A DNA stretch of 64,000 bases from Actinacidiphila yeochonensis CN732 (GTDB lineage Bacteria > Actinomycetota > Actinomycetes > Streptomycetales > Streptomycetaceae). The notes beneath the pieces were generated by a model. The model was given only the letters and a program-made list of their open reading frames with translations. It did not search any database and was not told the DNA's origin. Both the position numbers and the translations under genes were made by a program. This document shows, piece after piece, positions 43,819 to 51,676 of this stretch. The DNA lies in assembly GCF_000745345.1 (NCBI RefSeq), contig NZ_JQNR01000004.1, forward strand, positions 372,001 through 436,000, read 5' to 3'. How positions within the stretch are numbered: position 1 is the first letter of the stretch; each line of letters starts with the position of its first letter.

Positions 43819-44945
43819 GCGGTTCCTCCAGGCGGACGTGCGCGGTGCTGCGTGGTGGGTACGGGGGTGACGCGGCGGCCGCCGCGGGTGCGGGGCCGGC
43901 CGCCGGACGGTAGCCGCGGGGCGGCGGCCGGCGGGCGGCCGGAGGGCTCCGGCGGCCCGCCAACGGCGCCGCGCGGGCGGCGACTTCGGCGGTCCGGCGG
44001 TGGGCTGTCCGGGCTTTCCGGTACGCGGCGGTGCGGTCTTGGGCTGTCCGGGCTCTTCGGTACACGGCGCTCTGGTGTTCGGCCGTCCGGTGTCCAGGGG
44101 GTGGCGTGCCGGTCGCCGGGGCGCGGGCGGGTCCGCGACGGCCCGGATGGCCGGGGACGTGCGTGCCGGCCGGCGGGCCGAGGCGGTGCGGGAGGGGAGC
44201 GTCGTCATCTTGGCCCCTCCCGCCTCGGGCCGGCGGCGGGAAGCCGTGCGGCGGATCCGACGCGGTGGCCGGGCCGGAGCGGGTGGCCGGCGCGATGGTG
44301 GTGGTGCGGCCGGCCGGCCGCGGCTCCGCGGGAGCGGGACCGTGCCCGGACCGCGCGGCAGTGGGCGGGCAGCGGGCGCGGCAGGCGGGTGGCGGGCGAG
44401 GGGCGCGGCACGCGCCGCGCCGACAGCGGGCGGGGCGCCGCGGTCGGCCCGACGCGGTGCGGCGGCCGGACGGGCCCGGGGCGGTACGGCGGCCGGACGG
44501 GCCCGGGGCGCGGACCGGCGGCGGATCGGGCGGAGGGCCGTGCGCGGGAGCCGGCGGCGGCCCGGGTGCGGGACAGCCAGGCGGAGGCATTGGAGGAGAC
44601 GGCGGGGGAGACGGCGGGGGAGGCACTGGAGGAAAAGCGGCGCCGGTGGGCGGCCGGGTGCGGACGCGGCGGACGCCGGCCGGATAACCCCGGCGCTTCT
44701 CCGAAGCGGTGTGCCAGGGCCCCTCGGCTGCCCGCCGGCAGGTCCTGATCCGCTGGCCGCTTCACAACTTCCCCTGTCTCAACCGTCTCGGTCGTGCTCT
44801 CGAACCTCGGCAGTGGTACGGGTCTGGCAGGTCAACCCTCACTCATCCAGTTGCCCCATGTCAAGCACTTGATGGTTCGTAACACGGTGATGGATACTCA
44901 GTGACTGACCTGTTGCCTGCCGCTGGTGATCGTTACGATGACGCT
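43819..44945. other. 1.1-kb non-coding, low-complexity region
   Basis: No frame here has the features of a real protein; the longest are Pro- or Arg-rich translations of repeats. It contains imperfect tandem repeats around GGGCTGTCCGGGCTNTTCCGG (about 43,990-44,070). A second set lies around GGACGGGCCCGGGGCGG (about 44,470-44,515), and GGAGACGGCGGGG-type repeats near 44,590-44,640. The last 170 bp are less GC-rich and should hold the MarR promoter and operator. Confidence 0.5.
44861..44872. promoter_or_regulatory. MarR-type operator TCAAG-CA-CTTGA
   Basis: A perfect inverted repeat, 73 bp before the MarR start, with ATG and TGG outer bases weakly extending the symmetry. TCAAG/CTTGA half-sites are common for MarR proteins. 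Autoregulation is inferred from position. Confidence 0.55.
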
Positions 44946-45386
44946 ATGAACCAACACGCGCTCAACCAGGTCCTATGGACCGCGAGGCGTGCCGCAGGGG
45001 CCATGCAGAGGGCCAAGGAGCAGGAGCTGCGCCCCCTGGACCTCGCGGCGGCGCACTACCTCCTGCTCGCCGCGATTGCCTTCAATCCCGGCGCCACCGG
45101 AGCCGAGGTCGCCCGCGAGCTGGGGGTCACGCCGCAGAACATCGCGGGCCTGACGAGCCGTCTGGAGCGGCGCGGGCTCGTCCGCCGCCAACCGCACCCG
45201 CGGCACAAGCACATCCTGGAGATGCGGATCACCCCCGAGGGGGAGGAGCTGCTCGCCCAGGCCGACACCGCCATGATGGCCCTGGAGGGGCGCATCACCG
45301 CCTTCCTGGGCGCGGAGGACGCGGCGACCCTGGCGTCCCTGCTGGACCGGCTGGCCGACGGCCTGGAGGCCCCCCGCGAGGTCTGA
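44946..45386 (+). CDS. MarR-family transcriptional regulator
   Basis: A protein of 146 residues, standard for the family. The winged helix covers TGAEVARELGVTPQNIAGLTSRLERRGLVRR (about 56-86) and the wing HKHILEMRITPEGEELL. N- and C-terminal helices (about 5-30 and 108-142) form the dimer interface. MarR proteins respond to phenolic or lipophilic ligands and often control exporters or flavoenzymes. Likely targets are itself and the divergent SDR-flavin oxidase pair. The ATG at 44946 gives the usual MarR N-terminus. A GTG at 44901 is also in frame; neither has a clear Shine-Dalgarno sequence. Confidence 0.87.
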   Translation: MNQHALNQVLWTARRAAGAMQRAKEQELRPLDLAAAHYLLLAAIAFNPGATGAEVARELGVTPQNIAGLTSRLERRGLVRRQPHPRHKHILEMRITPEGEELLAQADTAMMALEGRITAFLGAEDAATLASLLDRLADGLEAPREV

Positions 45387-45462
45387 CCCGGGACGGCGCG
45401 CCGGGGTGTCCGGGGTGCCGTGACGCCTTCACTCCGGTGCCCCCGGCGCCCCGGCGGCCCCG

Positions 45463-45486
45463 CCGTCCCGCTCGCGCGCGGGACGG
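45463..45486. terminator. stem-loop between convergent marR- and tetR-type genes
   Basis: CCGTCCCGC and GCGGGACGG form a perfect 9-bp stem with a 6-base loop. It lies 77 bp after the MarR stop and ends 4 bp before the TetR stop. Confidence 0.55.
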
Positions 45487-45489
45487 GGG

Positions 45490-46143
45490 TCAGGCGGCCG
45501 GCCCGGCGGCCAGCGGTTCCAGGTAGCCGCGCAGGGCGGCCTTGAACTCCTTGACCAGTTTCCCCCGTTCGCGCGCGCCGACCTGGATCAGCAGCGGCAG
45601 CATGGCCCGCAGGATGTGCATCGCCACCGTGGCCGCCCGCCGCCGCCGCTCGGCCGGAAGGCCCGGTGCGACGGCGGTCACCACCGCCTCCATCCAGCCC
45701 TGCACCGTACTGTGCAACTCCTCGGAGGAAGCGGCCAGGTGACGGGGCGTCGCGTTGCCGGCGAAGACCGCCTTGAAAGCCGGGTTGGCCACCGTGAACG
45801 CCACCACCGGGTCCACCACCCGGTCCACCAGCGCGCCCACCGGCTCCGCGGCCAGTGCCGGATCGCCGACGAAGGCGAACGCCACGCCCAGCTCGGCCAG
45901 ATACCGCTCGGCCAGCGCCTGGGCCATGGCCTCCTTGTTGGGGAAGAACTGGTAGAGGGTGCCCGGGGAGGCGCCCGCCCGCGCCGCGATGCTGTTGGTG
46001 GTGGCGGACTCGTACCCCGACTCGGCGAACTCCTGCGCGGCCGCGTCCAGGAGCTGCGCTATGCGCTGCTCCCCCCGGGCCAGCCGGCGGCGCGGCGGCC
46101 GCACGGCCGGCGGTGTCCGCGGTGTCTGCGGCGTCTGCGACAT
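45490..46143 (-). CDS. TetR-family transcriptional repressor
   Basis: A protein of 217 residues. The N-terminal TetR domain is RIAQLLDAAAQEFAESGYESATTNSIAARAGASPGTLYQFFPNKEAMAQALAERY (about 27-80). The C-terminal helical ligand domain shows no cysteine or other distinctive residues. GAGGGAGG precedes the ATG at 46143. It is divergent from the DHA2 exporter gene. Two identical TACGAG-N6-CTCGTA palindromes lie between them over the exporter promoter, so this is very probably its repressor, relieved by an exported compound. Confidence 0.9.
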   Translation of the reverse strand: MSQTPQTPRTPPAVRPPRRRLARGEQRIAQLLDAAAQEFAESGYESATTNSIAARAGASPGTLYQFFPNKEAMAQALAERYLAELGVAFAFVGDPALAAEPVGALVDRVVDPVVAFTVANPAFKAVFAGNATPRHLAASSEELHSTVQGWMEAVVTAVAPGLPAERRRRAATVAMHILRAMLPLLIQVGARERGKLVKEFKAALRGYLEPLAAGPAA

Positions 46144-46232
46144 CCGTCCTCCCTCGGGCCCGCGCCGCGGCGGACGGCGCACGGCAGGTCCACGATATCC
46201 CGCGCGGGTCGGAACGTCCCAGGCCGGAGCCG

Positions 46233-46262
46233 TTGACACTTACGAGCAATCACTCGTACTGT
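46233..46262 (+). promoter_or_regulatory. promoter of the TetR-controlled exporter
   Basis: TTGACA at 46233-46238 and TACTGT at 46257-46262 with an 18-bp spacer form a good housekeeping-type promoter. The first operator lies within the spacer and touches the -10. Confidence 0.6.
46241..46258. promoter_or_regulatory. TetR operator 1 (TACGAG-N6-CTCGTA)
   Basis: A perfect 6-bp inverted repeat with a 6-bp spacer between the -35 and -10 elements. Binding here would block RNA polymerase. Confidence 0.7.
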
Positions 46263-46271
46263 GGCGCCTAG

Positions 46272-46289
46272 TACGAGTAAAAGCTCGTA
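46272..46289. promoter_or_regulatory. TetR operator 2 (TACGAG-N6-CTCGTA)
   Basis: The same palindrome with the same spacer length, 31 bp downstream of operator 1 (centre to centre). That is three helical turns, so two repressor dimers could bind on one face. Confidence 0.7.
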
Positions 46290-46554
46290 ATGGGTGTCCC
46301 GCTCCGGCAGCTGCCCCTCCGGGCTCCCGCCGCCCGGCGCCGTACCGGGCGCGGAACCGGTCCCGCGGCGGTCGTACACGACGCCGTACCTCTTCGCGCC
46401 CGGCGTGCCCGTCACGCTCGTCACGTCCCGTCGTGCGCGGACCCGCACCGCCCGGTTCGGCGTGCGCCCGCGCCCCGCCCTTCGCCCCGCACTCTCCGCC
46501 CGCTCTCCGCGCGGGTTTCCGTACCGGTCCCGCGCCCGTTGTGAGGAGCCCTCA

Positions 46555-48225
46555 GTGACCACCGTGAAGACGACGGCGAGAGGGCGGGAAGCCAACCCCT
46601 GGCTGGTCCTGCTCGTCCTCTGCCTGGGCTTTTTCATGATCATGCTCGACACGACGATCGTGAACATCGCCCTGCCCGCCATGCTTGACGGGCTCGGCAG
46701 TTCGCTCGACCAGATCGTCTGGGTCGTGAACGCCTATCTGCTCTCCTACGCCACGCTGCTGATCACCGGCGGCCGGCTCGGCGACATCTTCGGGCCGCGC
46801 AACCTGTTCGTCGTCGGCCTGGTGGTCTTCACCGGGGCGTCCGTCGCCTGCGGCCTGTCGGACACCGCCACGCAGATGATCACCGCCCGGGTGATCCAGG
46901 GGATCGGCGGCGCCCTGCTCACCCCGCAGACCCTCGCCATCGTCAACTCCGTCTTCCCGCAGGAGAAGCGGGGCGCCGCGATGGGCGTGTGGAGCGCGGT
47001 GATCGGCTCGTCCACCATCGCCGGCCCGACCCTCGGCGGCGTCCTGGTGGACCAGGCGAGCTGGCGCTGGATCTTCTACGTCAACGTGCCGGTGGGCCTG
47101 CTCGCCCTGGTCGGCACCTTCCTCTACGTCCCCGACATCCGCCCCGGCCGCAGCCACCGCCTCGACGTCACCGGCGTACTGCTGGCCAGCGCCGGACTGT
47201 TCCTGATCGTCTTCGGCCTCGTCGAGGGCCAGCGCTACGACTGGGGCGCGTGCTGGGGGCCGGTCACCATCTGGGAGATCATCGGCGCCGGCGCCGCGGT
47301 CCTGATCGCGTTCGTCCTGTACGAGAGGCGGCCGGCCGAACCGCTGCTGCCGCTCGCGCTCTTCCGCAACCGCGTCTACTCGGTCATGAACGGGGTGCAG
47401 GCGCTGGTCGCGTTCGGCATCCTCGGGATCTACCTGCCGGTGATCCTCTTCCTCCAGTCCGTCGTCGGCATGAGCGCCATCCACGCCGGCCTCACCCTGG
47501 CGCCCTGGTCGCTGGCCACGATCTTCGCCGCGCCCATGGCGGGGAGGCTTGCCGACCGGTACGGGGGCAAGTGGGTGCTGGCGTCCGGGCTGCTGCTCTT
47601 CGGCGGCGGCATCGCGCTGATGATCCCGGCCATCCGGCTCGGCGCGGGCGTCCCGGAGTTCCTGCTGCCCGGGATCGTGGCCGGCGCCGGGCTCGGCCTC
47701 AGCATGGCGCCCATGACGGCCGAGGCGATGCGCGAGATCCAGCCGCAGCAGGTCGGCGCCGCGTCCGGCATGTTCAACGCCGTACGCCAGGTCGGCAGCG
47801 TCATCGGCTCGTCCGTGGTCGGCGCCGTCCTCCAGCACCAACTCGCCTCCCACCTGGCGTCCCAGGCCCGCGCCCGGACAGCGACCCTGCGCGGCGTGCC
47901 CGACGGTGTGAAGGCCCAGTTCCTGCACGGCTACGCCGCCGCGGGCTCGGGCGGCCTCGACGTCGCGCCCGGCCAGGACGGCGGCGTACCGCTGCCCAAG
48001 GGGCAGTCCGCCGGCGTCACCGCCGAGCTCCACCGGGCCGCGCACGACATCTTCGTGCACGGCTACGTGGACGCGGTCAAGCCGACCATCGCGGTCCCGG
48101 CGGCGGTGGTCCTGGTGGGCGCGCTCTGCGCGCTGCTGGCTCCCGGCCGGCGCGCGAAGGACCCAGCCGGGGACGGGACTGCGGCACCGGCCGCCCCGCC
48201 GGAACCGGCCGCGGTGGGGGACTGA
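46555..48225 (+). CDS. MFS exporter, DHA2 (14-TM) family
   Basis: A protein of 556 residues with about 14 predicted membrane segments. Motif A-like LLITGGRLGDIFGPR follows helix 2. Other family markers are the N-terminal LDTTIVNIALPAM, the helix-5 stretch GVWSAVIGSSTIAGPTLGG and NVPVGLLALVG. DHA2 proteins export lipophilic drugs or endogenous antibiotics by proton antiport. The TetR gene and its operators next door suggest induction by the transported compound. It is a candidate exporter for the adjacent polyketide pathway. GTG start at 46555 with GAGGAG upstream. Confidence 0.92.
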   Translation: MTTVKTTARGREANPWLVLLVLCLGFFMIMLDTTIVNIALPAMLDGLGSSLDQIVWVVNAYLLSYATLLITGGRLGDIFGPRNLFVVGLVVFTGASVACGLSDTATQMITARVIQGIGGALLTPQTLAIVNSVFPQEKRGAAMGVWSAVIGSSTIAGPTLGGVLVDQASWRWIFYVNVPVGLLALVGTFLYVPDIRPGRSHRLDVTGVLLASAGLFLIVFGLVEGQRYDWGACWGPVTIWEIIGAGAAVLIAFVLYERRPAEPLLPLALFRNRVYSVMNGVQALVAFGILGIYLPVILFLQSVVGMSAIHAGLTLAPWSLATIFAAPMAGRLADRYGGKWVLASGLLLFGGGIALMIPAIRLGAGVPEFLLPGIVAGAGLGLSMAPMTAEAMREIQPQQVGAASGMFNAVRQVGSVIGSSVVGAVLQHQLASHLASQARARTATLRGVPDGVKAQFLHGYAAAGSGGLDVAPGQDGGVPLPKGQSAGVTAELHRAAHDIFVHGYVDAVKPTIAVPAAVVLVGALCALLAPGRRAKDPAGDGTAAPAAPPEPAAVGD

Positions 48226-48789
48226 CCGCGGTGGGGGACTGACCGTTCGGCCGGGTCGGTCCGACGGACGGGCGTCGTCGTTCGGGCCGGCTTGGACGGA
48301 CGGGCGTCGGTCGTTCGGTCGGTTCGCGCGTCCGTCGGCCGTACGGACCGGCCGGCTGGACAGGCCGTACGGCAGCGGATGGCCCGCGGCGCCCGGCCCG
48401 AAAGCCGCCGCCCCGCCGGTACGCGCGGAGGCGGCGTACCGGCGGGGCGGCGGGTGAGGGGTCGCACTGCCGGGTGTCCCGTCCCCACGATGACCCGGCG
48501 GCCCGGCCCCTCGGCCCTGTCTGACACATCCCGCCCGGCGGGCGGCGCCTGGACGGCCCCTCGCCGCGTCGCCGGTCGTCGGTGCAGCTCGCTGCGCCCG
48601 CCTTCCCCCGGCTCGCGGTCGGCCCACCAGACACCGCCGGCCCCGCCCTGCGGGCGGACGGCGGTCTCTGCCAGACAGGACCTCGCCCCGGGCGCTCACC
48701 GCTCGTCGAGCGCCGGGGAGTCCTGCGGCCGGGTTGCGGTGCTCGGCCTCTCCGGGCGGCCGCCGTGGGACGGCGCGCCCGGAGGCGGC
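48226..48789. other. intergenic region between the two exporter genes
   Basis: A 564-bp spacer between convergent MFS genes. A 17-bp direct duplication (CCGCGGTGGGGGACTGA) spans the first gene's stop. It also contains CGTCGTTCGG-type repeats near 48275-48320 and the MITE-like element at 48513-48682. No gene is supported. Confidence 0.5.
48513..48682. mobile_element. 170-bp MITE-like element
   Basis: The left end is GGCCCTGTCTGACACATCCC; the right end is the inverse of GGTCCTGTCTGGCAGAG. About 11 of the first 13 terminal bases pair. There is no transposase frame. It shares both ends and the CTGCGGGCGGAC block with the shorter element at 41311-41382. No clear target duplication is visible. Confidence 0.65.
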
Positions 48790-50319
48790 TCACATGTGGA
48801 CGGCCTGGGCCTCGCCCGGGGAGCCCTCGATCCGGCCGCTGCGGTACAGCAGCGCCGCCACGATCGCACCGACGGCGAAGAGCGCCGCCGACCACCAGTA
48901 GGCCGTCGCGTAGCTGTGCAGCTTGGCCAGGGCCTCGCCCGCCACCCCGCCGCCCGGGTGGGCCTTGAGGTAGCTGTGCTCCTTGGTGGCCGCGAGCGTG
49001 TTCAGCAGCGCGGTGCCGATCGAACCGCCCACCTGCTGCATCGTGTTGACGAGGGCGGAGGCGACGCCCGCGTCCTGCTCGCTGACGCCGGAGGTGGCCA
49101 CCGACATCGCGCACGGCATGACCAGGCCCAGGCCCACGCCGGTCACCAGCAGCGGCGGCAGCACGTTGGCGGCGTAGGCGCTGTGCAGGTTGAGCGCGGT
49201 CAGCCAGACCATGCCGCCGACCGCCAGGGCCATGCCCACCGGGACGATCGGCCGCGGGCCCATCTTCGGCAGCAGGCTGTTGGTGGCGATCTGGGCGGCC
49301 ACCATCAGGGCACCGATCATCGGCAGGAAGGCCAGGCCCGTCTTGACCGGGTTGTACTGCAGCAGCAGCTGCAGGTAGTAGGTCAGGAAGAGGAACACGC
49401 CGAACATGCCGGCGCCGGAGATCCCCAGGACCGCGAAGGACGCGCCGCGGTTGCGGTCCGTCAGTACGCGCATCGGCAGCAGCGGGTGCCGGGTCCGGGT
49501 CTGGAACCAGCTGAAGACCGCCAGCAGGACCACGCCGCCGGCCAGGAAGCCCCAGGTCATCGGGGAGCCCCAGTGGTGCGTCTCGGCGTTGGAGAAGCCG
49601 TAGACCACGCAGAACAGGCCGACGGTGACCAGCAGCGTGCCGGGCAGGTCCAGCCGGGGCCGGTCCGCGGGGGCGCCCTTGCGCAGGAGCATCAGGCCGC
49701 CGATGAAGGCGATGACGGCGAAGACCAGGTTGACGTAGAGGGTCCACCGCCAGCTCAGGTGCTCGGTCAGGGCACCGCCCAGCAGCAGGCCGACGCCGCC
49801 GCCCGCGCCCGCGATGGCACCGTAGATGCCGAACGCCTTGGCCCGTTCCTTGGCGTCGGTGAACGTCGTGTTGAGCAGCGACAGGGCGGCCGGCGCCAGC
49901 ATCGCGCCGAACAGTCCCTGCAGGGCGCGGCCGGAGACCAGCACCTCGAAGTTCTGCGCGGCGCCGGCGAGCGCGGAGGCACCCGCGAAGCCGACCACGC
50001 CGATGAGGAAGACGATGCGCCGGCCGATCAGGTCCGCGAGCCGGCCGCCGACCAGCAGCAGGCTGCCGAAGGCCAGCGAGTAGGCGGTGACGATCCACTG
50101 GCGGTTGCCGTCGCTGAAGCCGAGCGCCTTCTGGGCCGAGGGCAGCGCGATGTTCACGACGGTCGCGTCGAGCACCACCATCAGCTGGGCGGTGGCGATG
50201 ACCGCGAGCACCCACCAGCGGTGGTTGGCGCGCTCGTGGCGGGGCTGCTTGCCGAGCTCGACCGGCACCCCCGGCGGGGAGGCGTCGACGGGCGCGTCGG
50301 CTGCGGAGTGTGTGGACAT
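48790..50319 (-). CDS. MFS exporter, DHA2 (14-TM) family
   Basis: A protein of 509 residues with about 14 membrane segments. Markers are VLDATVVNIALPSAQKALGF, motif A LLLVGGRLADLIGRR, and the helix-5 block GAIAGAGGGVGLLLGGAL. It is a second proton-driven drug exporter, not closely similar to the one at 46555 (different cytoplasmic N-terminus and C-terminus). A GGAGA sequence precedes the ATG at 50319. Two palindromes with CGAAAC half-sites lie 57-125 bp upstream, so a repressor is expected, but its gene is not adjacent. Confidence 0.92.
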   Translation of the reverse strand: MSTHSAADAPVDASPPGVPVELGKQPRHERANHRWWVLAVIATAQLMVVLDATVVNIALPSAQKALGFSDGNRQWIVTAYSLAFGSLLLVGGRLADLIGRRIVFLIGVVGFAGASALAGAAQNFEVLVSGRALQGLFGAMLAPAALSLLNTTFTDAKERAKAFGIYGAIAGAGGGVGLLLGGALTEHLSWRWTLYVNLVFAVIAFIGGLMLLRKGAPADRPRLDLPGTLLVTVGLFCVVYGFSNAETHHWGSPMTWGFLAGGVVLLAVFSWFQTRTRHPLLPMRVLTDRNRGASFAVLGISGAGMFGVFLFLTYYLQLLLQYNPVKTGLAFLPMIGALMVAAQIATNSLLPKMGPRPIVPVGMALAVGGMVWLTALNLHSAYAANVLPPLLVTGVGLGLVMPCAMSVATSGVSEQDAGVASALVNTMQQVGGSIGTALLNTLAATKEHSYLKAHPGGGVAGEALAKLHSYATAYWWSAALFAVGAIVAALLYRSGRIEGSPGEAQAVHM

Positions 50320-50375
50320 GTTCCTGGTCTCCTGGAGGGACGGGGAGGTGCGGTCCGCACGGGCCGCCGGAGGGA

Positions 50376-50390
50376 ACGAAACGGTTTCGT
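50376..50390. promoter_or_regulatory. operator-like palindrome ACGAAAC-G-GTTTCGT
   Basis: A perfect 7-bp inverted repeat around one base, 57 bp upstream of the exporter start. It shares its half-site with the palindrome at 50427. Confidence 0.55.
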
Positions 50391-50426
50391 ACTGCCGTTC
50401 CAGGATGACCGTACGTCCGGCACTAT

Positions 50427-50444
50427 CGAAACGCAAACGTTTCG
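50427..50444. promoter_or_regulatory. operator-like palindrome CGAAACG-CAAA-CGTTTCG
   Basis: A perfect 7-bp inverted repeat with a 4-bp spacer in an AT-richer patch, about 110 bp upstream of the same exporter. The half-site GAAAC is shared with the first palindrome, suggesting one regulator. The different spacing is a caution. Confidence 0.5.
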
Positions 50445-50601
50445 CTATGGGGTGGTGTGTGCGCCTGCTCACAGCCCTTCGACGCCTCCCCGCCCCCTGA
50501 CGCCTCCCCTGGTCCCCTCTGCTGCCCTCTGCCGTCATCGGTGCTGGTGCTGCTGGTGCTGCTGGTGCTCGTGGATCGCTTGCCCGGCCCCGGCGCGGTG
50601 C

Positions 50602-51333
50602 TCAGGAGTCGGCACGGCCGGTGACGGCGACGGCCAGGCCGAGGCCGATCATGGCCAGGCCGCCCGTGCCGCCCACCGCGGCCAGCCGGCGCGGTGAACG
50701 GGCGAACCAGCTGCGGGCCGCGGCGGCGGTCACCGCCCAGAGGCTGTCGCAGACCAGGGCGATGAGGGTGAAGACCAGGCCCAGCAGCAGCATCTGCTCG
50801 TGCACCCGCCCGGCTTCAGGGTCCACGAACTGCGGCAGCACGGCTGCGAAGAACACGCAGGTCTTGGGGTTGGTGACGCCGACCACGAAGCCCTGCCGCA
50901 GAGTGCGGACGTCCCCGCGCAACGCCCCGCGCCGCCGCCCGGCACCCGCTGCGGCGAGGGCGGCGCCGGCGGGCACCGTGACGGCGGTGGGCGCGGCGCC
51001 CGCGGGCCCGTCGTCGGACCGCTCACCCGTCTGGGTGGCGGCCAGCTTCCACCGCCCGCGCCACGCGCGCACCCCGAGGAGGACGAGGTAGGCCGCGCCC
51101 GCCAGCTTCACGGCGGTGAAGACGGCGGCGGAGCGGTTCACCACCTCGCCCAGCCCCACCGACACACCCGCGGCCAGGACGTACGCCCCGACCGCGTTCC
51201 CCAGGACGCTGCCCAGCGCGGTCCGCCGTCCGTGGGCCAGGGCCCGCCCGAGCACGAACAGCACGCTCGGGCCGGGGATGAGTACGAGCACCAGCGACAT
51301 GGCCGCGAACCCGAGCACCCGATCCCACCCCAT
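50602..51333 (-). CDS. LysE/RhtB-family amino-acid exporter
   Basis: A protein of 243 residues with about six membrane segments. The N-terminal signature SLVLVLIPGPSVLFVLGRALAHGRR and the later GFVVGVTNPKTCVFFAAVLPQFVD identify the LysE translocator family, which exports amino acids or related metabolites. A hydrophilic Ala/Gly/Arg-rich loop of about 45 residues (around 95-140) is longer than usual. GGAGG lies upstream of the ATG at 51333. It is divergent from the HTH/NB-ARC regulator, which might control it. Confidence 0.88.
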   Translation of the reverse strand: MGWDRVLGFAAMSLVLVLIPGPSVLFVLGRALAHGRRTALGSVLGNAVGAYVLAAGVSVGLGEVVNRSAAVFTAVKLAGAAYLVLLGVRAWRGRWKLAATQTGERSDDGPAGAAPTAVTVPAGAALAAAGAGRRRGALRGDVRTLRQGFVVGVTNPKTCVFFAAVLPQFVDPEAGRVHEQMLLLGLVFTLIALVCDSLWAVTAAAARSWFARSPRRLAAVGGTGGLAMIGLGLAVAVTGRADS

Positions 51334-51676
51334 CGCCGCCCCCTCCGCCCGACCGCCGACTTCCAGGTCGCGCCACCCTACGCGCCCACCCGGACGGCGG
51401 CTACGGCTTTTCGCCATCCGGTCCGCACGCTGCAAGGGCCAGTCGGTCCGCACGCTGCACGGGTCCGCCGGTCCGCCGGTCCGCCGTTCTGCCCGTTCTG
51501 CCCGTCCGCCCGGGGGCTGCCCGGCCTCGACGGCCGGAATCCCGTCCGGCCTCCCGGCGGGCACCTCCGTCGTCCGGCGTCACCCCGTTCACCTGGGCGT
51601 TTCCCCGTGGATAGGCTGATGCCAGGTCGCGGGGTACCAACGGTGGTGGTCGTGGTGTGAGGTGTGGAGCGAGGGA

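Larger units (their letters stand above)
46144..46554. other. intergenic regulatory region, tetR-type gene / exporter
   Basis: A 411-bp divergent spacer. It holds the exporter promoter and its two operators (46233-46289), followed by a leader of about 265 bases to the GTG start. That leader has no terminator or riboswitch I can recognise. Confidence 0.6.

Noticed and set aside
43808..44626. 272-residue minus-strand frame rich in Pro and Arg
   Set aside because: It translates simple GC-rich repeats, has no domain, and overlaps the 5' end and leader of the SDR gene.
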